From an uncultured Granulosicoccaceae bacterium (lineage in GTDB: Bacteria; Pseudomonadota; Gammaproteobacteria; Granulosicoccales; Granulosicoccaceae): 32,442 nt of DNA. The DNA is taken from assembly GCA_937922015.1 (NCBI GenBank), contig CAKZVB010000174.1:1-32442 (forward strand). The letters are read 5' to 3'. Under the pieces are notes generated by a model that was not told the DNA's origin, searched no databases, and saw nothing but the letters and a program-made list of their open reading frames with translations. Within the stretch, counting starts at the first letter, position 1, and each line of letters starts with the position of its first letter. The translations under genes and the position numbers were made by a program. Positions 16,573-23,431 of the stretch are shown here, piece after piece.

Positions 16573-17178
16573 ATGACAACCTTACACTTACTTCGCCATG
16601 GTCAGTCAACATGGAACGCCGAGATTCGTATCCAGGGATCATCTGACCCTGAGTTATCCGAACTGGGCATTACTCAGGCCAGAGCCATTGCTGATAAACT
16701 GCCGCAGTTTGATAGAGTCTACTCAAGCGATTTATTAAGAACCCGCCAGACAACCTTCCACGCACTTCATGGGGCTATAGATCACGTTGATTTTCGCCCT
16801 TCCCTTCGCGAAATACATCTGGGGCCATGGGAAGGCATGCTCCTGTCAGACGCGACAGAGCAATACCCGTCCGATGTGGAGCACTTCAGAAACGAACCGG
16901 ATAGGTTCTCACTGGAAGGCGCAGAGACATTCCATCAACTGCAAACGCGTGCCCACAACGCAATAGACGACATACTCAAGGATTGCAATCATGCCGACTG
17001 TGATGTTCTCATCGTCAGCCATGGCGCTTTCATAAAATCATTGCTGATTGACTACGACGGGCGCTCAATCAACCAGATCTGGGATTCACCCCAGATACCG
17101 AATTGCGGACACAGCATTGTTAACTATAAAAACGGAAAGGCACACATCCTGAAATTTGCAGACCAACTAGACTGGTAG
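16573..17178 (+). CDS. Histidine phosphatase (phosphoglycerate mutase-like) family protein
   Basis: This 201-residue protein has the catalytic LLRHGQSTWN with His9 as phospho-acceptor, Arg56 in SSDLLRTRQT, Glu80 in LREIHLGPWEG, and the second histidine, His150, in VSHGAFIKSLL. This is the full set for cofactor-independent phosphatases of the branch including CobC (alpha-ribazole phosphatase) and GpmB-like proteins. Sequence does not tell which substrate it uses, and no cobalamin genes are nearby. The gene ends one base before the convergent TauE/SafE stop. Confidence 0.9.
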   Translation: MTTLHLLRHGQSTWNAEIRIQGSSDPELSELGITQARAIADKLPQFDRVYSSDLLRTRQTTFHALHGAIDHVDFRPSLREIHLGPWEGMLLSDATEQYPSDVEHFRNEPDRFSLEGAETFHQLQTRAHNAIDDILKDCNHADCDVLIVSHGAFIKSLLIDYDGRSINQIWDSPQIPNCGHSIVNYKNGKAHILKFADQLDW

Positions 17179-17179
17179 T

Positions 17180-17935
17180 TTATCGACCGGCGACAAACTG
17201 CCACACCAGTATGAAAGCCAGTACTGCCAACAACATCCTCAACGCCTGCCGATACCGATGCTGAGAAATATCTTTACTTATATGCTGGCCATAAATCAAC
17301 GATGCCAATGCAAAGATGGCCAATGGTACGGTCGAGAGGATAAAACCGGACCCCAGCAGACCAGCTGAAAAAAAGATACCAATTTGCGCGAGTTTACCCA
17401 GAAGAAAGCAGAGATTCATCGCTGACACCATCTCTTGCTTCGGTATCTGCATCGACATAAAGTAGATCAGTAATATGGCCACCATGACATTGGTAGTGCC
17501 GGCAGAAAAACCGCCAACCAGGCCCGTAACGACCAGCGCTAATACCGGATTGGCTACGCACCACGCGCGCGGCAACTTATCAGACTGTCCCAGCCACAAA
17601 AATAATAAAATAAGTGCCGCCAACAATAACCTGAATGGCGATGCATCAACAGCCGCGATAACAGCGGCACCCGCAACAGCACCAATAAGGCTAGCTACTG
17701 CCAACACCCAGTACTTTTTAACCGTAGTGACAAGAGAACTGTTGCTGTAAATGCTGGCCACGTTGACAGCCGCGGTGGGTAACAAGGTCAGCAGAATGGC
17801 CAGCTTCACATCGAGGAAAATCGCGATAATCGGCGTGGCGACCAACGGGAAACCAAGCCCCAGTGCACCGTGCACCATTCCGGCAAACACCATGACCGGA
17901 ATGGTATAAATAACTATCTGCCAGTCTACAATCAC
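17180..17935 (-). CDS. TauE/SafE family sulfite/anion exporter-like permease
   Basis: This 251-residue protein has about eight hydrophobic helices and the TauE/SafE pattern: an opening GMVHGALGLGFPLVATPIIAIFLDVKLA, and, in the second half, GLVGGFSAGTTNVMVAILLIYFMSMQIPKQE. The family carries sulfite, sulfoacetate or other organic anions across the inner membrane. It starts at GTG with GAGGAG nine bases upstream. No sulfonate or taurine genes lie close, so the substrate is open. The stop is one base from the end of the convergent phosphatase gene. Confidence 0.9.
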   Translation of the reverse strand: MIVDWQIVIYTIPVMVFAGMVHGALGLGFPLVATPIIAIFLDVKLAILLTLLPTAAVNVASIYSNSSLVTTVKKYWVLAVASLIGAVAGAAVIAAVDASPFRLLLAALILLFLWLGQSDKLPRAWCVANPVLALVVTGLVGGFSAGTTNVMVAILLIYFMSMQIPKQEMVSAMNLCFLLGKLAQIGIFFSAGLLGSGFILSTVPLAIFALASLIYGQHISKDISQHRYRQALRMLLAVLAFILVWQFVAGR

Positions 17936-18037
17936 AGGCTGAATCTCCTCAACGGCAGCGTTATTTGTAAGTCAGATAAATCTACATCAGAAAATTCCAG
18001 CGGTGCGTTCGGACCACCAGACGACTTGTCAGAAAGT

Positions 18038-18062
18038 AAAAAAAGGTCTGAAAAGACCCTTT
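18038..18062 (-). terminator. Second minus-strand intrinsic terminator upstream of the TauE/SafE gene
   Basis: On the minus strand AAAGGGTCT pairs with AGACCTTT over a TTTC loop and runs into seven T. It lies about 200 bases past the OmpA stop, beyond a first terminator, so it may end a separate short transcript or serve as a backup. Confidence 0.65.
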
Positions 18063-18210
18063 AGTTATTTATATAACGCTAACACTACAGAAAAGGAAGA
18101 ATCAAATACAGTAATGCTATTAATAAATACTCTTGTCACGACGTTAACTGAAGCAATTTGCCATAACTGACTACATATTGTCCGGCCACCGGACAAGCAA
18201 CCCCGTAACT

Positions 18211-18237
18211 AAAAAACGCCAGCCAGAGTGGCTGGCG
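18211..18237 (-). terminator. Rho-independent terminator of the OmpA-family gene
   Basis: A perfect nine-base stem, CGCCAGCCA against TGGCTGGCG, closes a three-base loop and is followed by six T on the minus strand. It lies 27 bases after the stop codon. Confidence 0.9.
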
Positions 18238-18263
18238 ATTCAACGCTCTTAACCTGACAGCGA

Positions 18264-19919
18264 CTACTGGTTGAACTTCAGCTCAAACTCAACCCGCCGA
18301 TTTGTCCGCTTACCGTCCCGGGTATTATTACTGGCAATTGGCTGAGACTCACCATACCCGTAAGCGACGAGCCTTGTAATGTCGATACCCTGCTGCGAAA
18401 TATAGTTTGCAGCGGAACGAGCACGTTGCATGGACAGCTCCATGTTTCTTGCCGCCGGCCCGGATGAATCAGTGTGTCCGCGAATTTCCAGTCTTGCTTC
18501 GGGATATTTTCGAAGCAACCCGGCAACTTCCTGCAGTATATTTTGCGATTTTCTCGTCAATACCGCACTGTTTGAGTTAAAGGCTACCAGCGCCAGTGCT
18601 GAATCAAGAATCTGTTGATCCTGCTGACTGAGGGCATTGTCAGCGATTACCTCGGGACAGCCACGAGAGGCTATGGTTCCGGCAGTGGCTGGACAAAGAT
18701 CATCACCATCAGCTATACCATCGCCATCACTGTCCATCGGGCATCCGTTTTCCTCAGCAACGCCCGCTATAGTAGGACAACGATCAATCGAGTCAGGAAC
18801 GGTGTCACCATCGATGTCACTGGCCGTTACCGGACAACCCTGATTACTGGCGGGACCGGACTCATCAGTACATTGATCCTGTGAATCAATAACACCGTCT
18901 CCGTCTGAATCAGATTCGGCCGGGCAGCCGTTGTTGGCAATATCACCCGCAAGATCCGGACAATAGTCCAGGCTATCTGCAACACCATCCCCATCAGTGT
19001 CAGTGTCAGTGTCAACCGTGGCAGTTTCGCTGTCAGTGGCCGCAACATCAGCAGCATCTGTTTCCACCGCACAACCATCATTAGATGCATCACCCGCCGT
19101 ATCAGGGCATCTGTCCGCGGCGTCTGTTACACCATCACCATCAGAGTCAATTGGACAACCACTGGAAGCAGCAGAACCTGATTCCTCCGGGCACTGATCT
19201 TCAGCATCGATGACACCATCATTATCCTGATCGGCCGGACAACCACCCACAGTACCCGCAATCATGGGGCACGGATCATCCATGTCCATGACACCGTCAC
19301 CGTCAGCATCGGCAGGACAACCATTGTCAATCGCCGAACCTGCTGCATCCGGGCAAGCATCAGCGTCACCCAGCACACCGTCATTGTCTGCATCGGCAGG
19401 GCAGCCCAGGTCGACATCAGCACCAGCCACATCGGGACACTTGTCTATTGCATCTGCAACGCCATCCCCATCAGAGTCGACGACGGATTCAACAGTTTCT
19501 GTCGCCATTGTGGTAGCGACGACGGCAGGCGCCGCTGCCATCTTTGACACCGTTGAGACTGCGGCGACACGGCAGCCGTTATTGGCAGCGTCGCCGGATG
19601 TTTCAGGGCAGCGGTCGATGCCGTTGCGAATACCATCGTTGTCGTTGTCTGCCTGGGCATATGGAATCTTTGCGGGGCAGCCTTGATTGGCTATATCACC
19701 TGCGGTGCCAATACATCGGTCGGCGTGGTCTGCAACACCATCGGCGTCAATATCAGACACTACCCTAGTGACCGGTACCTCGGCGACGACAGCGTCAGGA
19801 GCTGATCCATCCGTCGTCAGCCAATACCCCAGCACTGCAAAAAATAAGATGACGGGTATGGCAATAAAGAACATTTCCCGCTCTTCATCGTCTTTGAAAT
19901 TAAATAAACTGTTTTTCAT
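18264..19919 (-). CDS. OmpA-family protein with 11 thrombospondin type 3-like calcium repeats
   Basis: This 551-residue protein has a short acidic N-terminus, one transmembrane helix (about 17-34), a long repeat region (about 54-430) and a C-terminal OmpA peptidoglycan-binding domain (about 440-551, ending with EIRGHTDSSG, SMQRARSAANYISQQGID and NRRVEFELKF). I count 11 repeats of the form DxDxDGVxDxxDxCPxxxGxxxxxGCP; each has a Ca2+-loop-like Asp ladder and normally two Cys. The repeats would form a rigid, calcium-stabilised rod. The helix lacks a clear cleavage site, so the protein is probably anchored in the inner membrane with the OmpA domain on the cell wall, instead of a beta-barrel. A GGGGAG ribosome site precedes the ATG. 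Confidence 0.92.
   Translation of the reverse strand: MKNSLFNFKDDEEREMFFIAIPVILFFAVLGYWLTTDGSAPDAVVAEVPVTRVVSDIDADGVADHADRCIGTAGDIANQGCPAKIPYAQADNDNDGIRNGIDRCPETSGDAANNGCRVAAVSTVSKMAAAPAVVATTMATETVESVVDSDGDGVADAIDKCPDVAGADVDLGCPADADNDGVLGDADACPDAAGSAIDNGCPADADGDGVMDMDDPCPMIAGTVGGCPADQDNDGVIDAEDQCPEESGSAASSGCPIDSDGDGVTDAADRCPDTAGDASNDGCAVETDAADVAATDSETATVDTDTDTDGDGVADSLDYCPDLAGDIANNGCPAESDSDGDGVIDSQDQCTDESGPASNQGCPVTASDIDGDTVPDSIDRCPTIAGVAEENGCPMDSDGDGIADGDDLCPATAGTIASRGCPEVIADNALSQQDQQILDSALALVAFNSNSAVLTRKSQNILQEVAGLLRKYPEARLEIRGHTDSSGPAARNMELSMQRARSAANYISQQGIDITRLVAYGYGESQPIASNNTRDGKRTNRRVEFELKFNQ
18660..19760 (-). repeat. Tandem coding repeats of about 84-100 bases
   Basis: This is the DNA of the 11 thrombospondin-3-like units. 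Copies are diverged and some have longer linkers rich in Ala, Val and Thr. Such an array can expand or shrink by recombination. Confidence 0.75.
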
Positions 19920-19985
19920 CGCACTCCCCTGACGCTGTGCTCAGGCATGTCCACTGATTTTTAATTATTGATTTGTGGCGGCTAA

Positions 19986-20014
19986 CAACTGCCTCGCAGA
20001 TCGCGAGGCAGTTG
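19986..20014 (-). terminator. Strong 12-bp hairpin after the channel-like gene, without a good T tract
   Basis: CAACTGCCTCGC and GCGAGGCAGTTG are perfect complements around a five-base loop, 11 bases past the stop at 20025. The minus strand continues TTAGCC, so intrinsic termination would be inefficient; it may protect the 3' end of the mRNA instead. Confidence 0.55.
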
Positions 20015-20024
20015 CAATAAAACC

Positions 20025-21188
20025 TTATGTGATTTTATCGGCAACGCTGTCAGCAATGCGTTTTGCTGCATCGCGACCACCAAAGCCAAAAGCAAGTGCC
20101 GCGGCGACCGCAACAGCGCCCAGAGTAAAGCCAAACGCCATGTTGACAATATTATCGGCCAGCCCCATGGCACGAAGGCCCATGGCCAACACCAGACCAA
20201 GTATTGCAAAACGTGCGATGTTGGCGAGTCCGGGGTTTGAATCGAGCAGAGCTTTATGTGCCAGTGTACTCAGGAAGTTTCCTATAATAAGGATCACACC
20301 ACCGACAAGGATGCCGCCACCAAACTCAAGAACCCTGGCCATAATTTGCGAAATTATTTCAATATCCAACTTATCAACCGCCGCCGTCATACCCGTAAGC
20401 ATTGAGAAAAACATAATGGATCCACCAATAAGTCTGGTTGGTGTGAAATCAGCGGTGAAGATTCCATTCATACCTATTTTCTGCGGCATATCGTCAATGT
20501 TCAGTCCATCCAGAATACTGCCAAGGATCTGAACAACAAATTTTGCCACAAAATAGGTAACTGCAAGAATGATCGCAGCTGCAATGATGTTTGGTATGGC
20601 AGACATCAGTTTATTTATCATAGCTGTTGCAGGGCCCGAGATCGCTTCGATATCAAGTATGCCAAGGGCTGCAACTATAATCGGCAGCAGTATTGCGGCA
20701 AATACAAAAGAGCTGCCCAGCTTTGAGACCTGGATATCGTCGTTGCCGGTTCTAAGGGCGAGTTGTTCGTCAGCTTTTCCCAGCCCCATTCCAACAAACT
20801 CTGAAATTATTTTGGCCAGTATGAAACCTACGTATCCAACAATGCCGGCGCCAATGATATTCGGCACATAGCCAATAAATTTGGTCGCCATTGCCTTCAA
20901 TGGATCAAGTACATCGGTGAGTCCCATCTTGCCCAGCACAGCGATAAGTACAAACAATACGATGACGTAGTAGATCAGCGTGGCGATCGGCGTCGCAAGG
21001 TCTGTGACGGTGCCATCAGAATTCTGGCGATTGAGTGCACTGACGCGTCCCAGCGCCTTGAGTACAAAGCTTCGAACAATTTTAGCGATGATGAGACCGA
21101 TGATCAGGATTGCAAGCGCAATCAGAATCGGACCGAGTTTGTCCGCAAAAGGCAGTCCGCTAAGAAAGCCTGTGGCTGAGTCGTTCAT
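20025..21188 (-). CDS. Mechanosensitive ion channel family / conserved TM-helix repeat protein
   Basis: This 387-residue protein is very hydrophobic, with about ten helices. It matches the repeat family of conserved TM helices found in MscS-related proteins: IGLIIAKIVRSFVLKALGRV near the N-terminus, two similar modules of the type VPNIIGAGIVGYVGFILAKIISEFV and IPNIIAAAIILAVTYFVAKFVVQIL, and a Gly-rich C-terminus (FGFTLGAVAVAAALAFGFGGRDAAKR). It lacks the long soluble beta domain of MscS. It probably lies in the inner membrane and helps in osmotic response. ATG with GGAG upstream. The MscS link is by family name only. Confidence 0.85.
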   Translation of the reverse strand: MNDSATGFLSGLPFADKLGPILIALAILIIGLIIAKIVRSFVLKALGRVSALNRQNSDGTVTDLATPIATLIYYVIVLFVLIAVLGKMGLTDVLDPLKAMATKFIGYVPNIIGAGIVGYVGFILAKIISEFVGMGLGKADEQLALRTGNDDIQVSKLGSSFVFAAILLPIIVAALGILDIEAISGPATAMINKLMSAIPNIIAAAIILAVTYFVAKFVVQILGSILDGLNIDDMPQKIGMNGIFTADFTPTRLIGGSIMFFSMLTGMTAAVDKLDIEIISQIMARVLEFGGGILVGGVILIIGNFLSTLAHKALLDSNPGLANIARFAILGLVLAMGLRAMGLADNIVNMAFGFTLGAVAVAAALAFGFGGRDAAKRIADSVADKIT

Positions 21189-21504
21189 TTGATTTCTCCG
21201 GTGGGGTAAGTCTTCTTACTTCAATTTCTGTTGTTTATTATTTTTTTTATCGAGCAACACCATTCTAGTGATCTTGCAGAAGTACACCGTAACTTATTGT
21301 CAACTAACACCATTCTTAAATATTGGTAACGATGGAATGTCCAGTACTTCCCGTTATGGCGGCCCCAGCGGGATTCAGTTCTCAAATTGGCACAACAGTC
21401 ATAGGCCGGTTATCGGGATGAAGGGCTTAAGCAGCAGAATAAAGTCATAATATCCAATAATAACAATGAGATAACTAAATACGGCCGTCAGATTGGACAA
21501 GTTA

Positions 21505-21533
21505 TTGCTTATAACACCGTACACTGCAATAAT
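21505..21533 (+). promoter_or_regulatory. Candidate promoter of the ArsR-methyltransferase gene
   Basis: TTGCTT (21505-21510) and AATAAT (21528-21533) are separated by 17 bases. Transcription would begin near 21540, inside the palindromic operator, leaving a leader under 20 bases with no ribosome site. Confidence 0.4.
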
Positions 21534-21537
21534 GTAC

Positions 21538-21557
21538 ATATAAACATATCTTTATAT
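21538..21557. promoter_or_regulatory. 20-bp palindromic operator, probable ArsR-type binding site
   Basis: ATATAAA-C-ATAT-C-TTTATAT is symmetric except for one central C/C pair. It touches the ATG at 21558 and covers the predicted transcription start. AT-rich palindromes of this size are typical ArsR-family operators, so self-repression is the simplest reading. Confidence 0.6.
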
Positions 21558-22514
21558 ATGACGACACAGTATATGGAACAATTACTTAGTGGCTTACGTG
21601 CAGCAGGCGAACCAACCAGACTCAGATTGCTGGCGCTTTGCGCTTATGGGGAGCTCAGTGTAAGCGAGTTGACCCAAATTCTCAGCCAGAGCCAACCACG
21701 TGTTTCCCGGCATTTAAAACTGCTTGTAGAAGCTGGCCTACTCGATCGCTTCCGGGAGGGCGCACAGGTCTACTACCGTATTGCTGAACGTACAGAGGCG
21801 GCGCAACTTGCCAGAACCCTCGTTGATCTGTTGCCCAACGACGATACAGATCTAAACAGAGATCTACTTAGACTCGATCAGGTAAAACAAAAACGTGCTG
21901 ACGTTGCATTGAATTATTTTAGAGACAACGCTGATCGATGGAACGAAATACGCGCACTGCACGTACCGGAGGCGCTGCTTGAAAGTGAATTTATGGAAGT
22001 AATAGGCAACCAGCCTATCGCAGATTTTCTCGACATTGGAACTGGTACCGGCCGGCTTCTTGAGTTGCTGGCCGAGCGCACCGAACGCGGCATGGGAATT
22101 GACCTGTCTCAGGAAATGCTCACCGTAGCCAGAGCCAACCTCGAAAAAGCATCCCTTCGCAACGTGTACGTCCGTCAGGCAGATATGTACAACATGCCGG
22201 TGGCCGATAACTCAATAGACCTCGCCGCGCTGCATCTGGTACTGCACTACAGCGATGATCCAGCCTCGGTAATAGAAGAAGCCGCAAGAGTGCTACGACC
22301 AGGCGGCAGACTGATTATTGTCGACTTTGCCACCCACAATGAAGAACGGCTACGAACAGAACACAAGCATCACAGACTGGGATTTGACGATCAGGAAATC
22401 GAAAAGTGGTTTGCTCAAAACAAACTACATGGAACATTGAGCAGAGACCTTAAGGGTGATCCGCTGACGGTAAAGATCTGGCAGGCAACAAATAGTGCAC
22501 CGGTGGCACACTAA
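21558..22514 (+). CDS. ArsR-family regulator fused to a SAM-dependent methyltransferase domain
   Basis: The protein has 318 residues. Residues 8-85 form an ArsR winged helix-turn-helix (LRAAGEPTRLRLLALCAYGELSVSELTQILSQSQPRVSRHLKLL, wing EGAQVYYRI) without a visible metal-binding cysteine cluster. Residues 115-305 are a class I methyltransferase: motif I LDIGTGTGR (158-166), GMGIDLS, and ALHLVLHY with VLRPGGRLIIVDF. Fusions of this kind beside methionine-cycle genes are known; the SAH-responsive regulator SahR is ArsR-family and controls metF and ahcY in some Proteobacteria, as I recall it. Here metF follows 47 bases later. The methyltransferase fold may serve as the SAM/SAH sensor. A second ATG at 21573 is possible; neither start has a ribosome site, so the mRNA may be leaderless. 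Confidence 0.9.
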   Translation: MTTQYMEQLLSGLRAAGEPTRLRLLALCAYGELSVSELTQILSQSQPRVSRHLKLLVEAGLLDRFREGAQVYYRIAERTEAAQLARTLVDLLPNDDTDLNRDLLRLDQVKQKRADVALNYFRDNADRWNEIRALHVPEALLESEFMEVIGNQPIADFLDIGTGTGRLLELLAERTERGMGIDLSQEMLTVARANLEKASLRNVYVRQADMYNMPVADNSIDLAALHLVLHYSDDPASVIEEAARVLRPGGRLIIVDFATHNEERLRTEHKHHRLGFDDQEIEKWFAQNKLHGTLSRDLKGDPLTVKIWQATNSAPVAH

Positions 22515-22561
22515 ATCTTTCAGCTTTAAATAGTTACAACGCAAGACTCTGGAATAATAAT

Positions 22562-23431
22562 ATGAACGACATAGGCTTTTCTTACGAATTTTTCCCACCA
22601 TGTAACCTGACAGGTGAGCGTAGATTCTGGCGCAGCCTCGGTTGTCTGGAAGTAATGGACCCTACATTCTTTTCTATTACCTATGGTGCGCTGGGCAGCG
22701 GACAGGAAAACAGTCTCTCAACGATTAAACATGTTGTTGCTGAATCCCAGGTGCCTGTTGCAGCCCATCTGACCTTCGAAGGATCGACAAAAGAAGAGAT
22801 AAACGCTGTTGCAAAACGCCTCAGTGAAATGGGTGTCGATCGCATTGTGGCACTACGCGGTGATGATCGTGAAAATGCAGCTGATGCTAAAAAGCGCGGA
22901 CCCTGTTATCAATCGGTACCTGACTTTATCGCGGGACTTCTGGAGATCTATCCTTTCGATATCAGTGTGGCTTGTTATCCGGAAGTACACCCGAAGGCGA
23001 AAAACGCCGACGCTGATATACATCAATTAAAAGAAAAACTTGATGCCGGTGCAAACAGAGCGATTACCCAGTTCTTTTTTGACCTCGATGAATATGATAG
23101 ATTTCGTGATCGCGCAGCGTCTGCAGGAATTACAAGCTCAATCGTACCGGGCATTCTGCCAATCCGCGATTTCACCAAAATGACCCAGTTCGCCGGCCGG
23201 TGCGGTACAAAAATACCTCAGCGGCTTTATAAGTCGTTTGAACCCGCCATCGACAACACCGAGCTAACGGCACTTATTGCGCAAAGGGAAGCAGAGTCGT
23301 TTATTGATCAATTGATTGATCGAGGCAGCAATCACTTTCATATCTATACACTGAACCAGACCATTGATCTTCGGCAGTGCGTTGAACAAGCTCAGCGCAT
23401 GGCGCCTGCTTCACAGGCCGCCAACGCCTGA
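22562..23431 (+). CDS. metF: 5,10-methylenetetrahydrofolate reductase
   Basis: This 289-residue TIM-barrel flavoenzyme reduces 5,10-methylene-THF to 5-methyl-THF, the methyl donor for methionine synthesis. Seen motifs: YEFFPP with the catalytic Glu9, FFSITYGALGS, AHLTFEG, RIVALRGDDR (FAD/folate pocket), CYPEVHPKA, ITQFFFD and IVPGILPI. The C-terminal HIYTLN matches the family. It follows the ArsR-methyltransferase gene by 47 bases and is probably co-transcribed and repressed with it. The ribosome site is weak (GGA far upstream). Its last 40 bases overlap the convergent hybrid kinase gene. Confidence 0.95.
   Translation: MNDIGFSYEFFPPCNLTGERRFWRSLGCLEVMDPTFFSITYGALGSGQENSLSTIKHVVAESQVPVAAHLTFEGSTKEEINAVAKRLSEMGVDRIVALRGDDRENAADAKKRGPCYQSVPDFIAGLLEIYPFDISVACYPEVHPKAKNADADIHQLKEKLDAGANRAITQFFFDLDEYDRFRDRAASAGITSSIVPGILPIRDFTKMTQFAGRCGTKIPQRLYKSFEPAIDNTELTALIAQREAESFIDQLIDRGSNHFHIYTLNQTIDLRQCVEQAQRMAPASQAANA

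Larger units (their letters stand above)
17936..18263. other. 328-base gap with two minus-strand terminators
   Basis: Between the TauE/SafE start and the OmpA-family stop lie two hairpins with T tracts reading on the minus strand (18211-18237 and 18038-18062). The roughly 150 bases between them are AT-rich, hold no open frame and could encode a small RNA. A short TCCGG/CCGGA hairpin is at 18181-18193. Confidence 0.5.
21189..21557. other. 369-base divergent intergenic region with direct repeats and an operator
   Basis: This region separates the channel-like gene (-) from the ArsR-methyltransferase gene (+). It contains AACACCATTCT twice (21256-21266 and 21306-21316), starts exactly 50 bases apart, a probable promoter for the + gene, and the palindrome at 21538-21557. 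TTGACA on the minus strand (21296-21301) lies between the repeats, but no fitting -10 follows. There is no open frame. Confidence 0.5.

Noticed and set aside
18660-19760. Regular repeats resembling a CRISPR array
   Set aside because: The repeats are diverged, in phase with codons, and encode a known calcium-type protein repeat; plus-strand frames across them are shadows.
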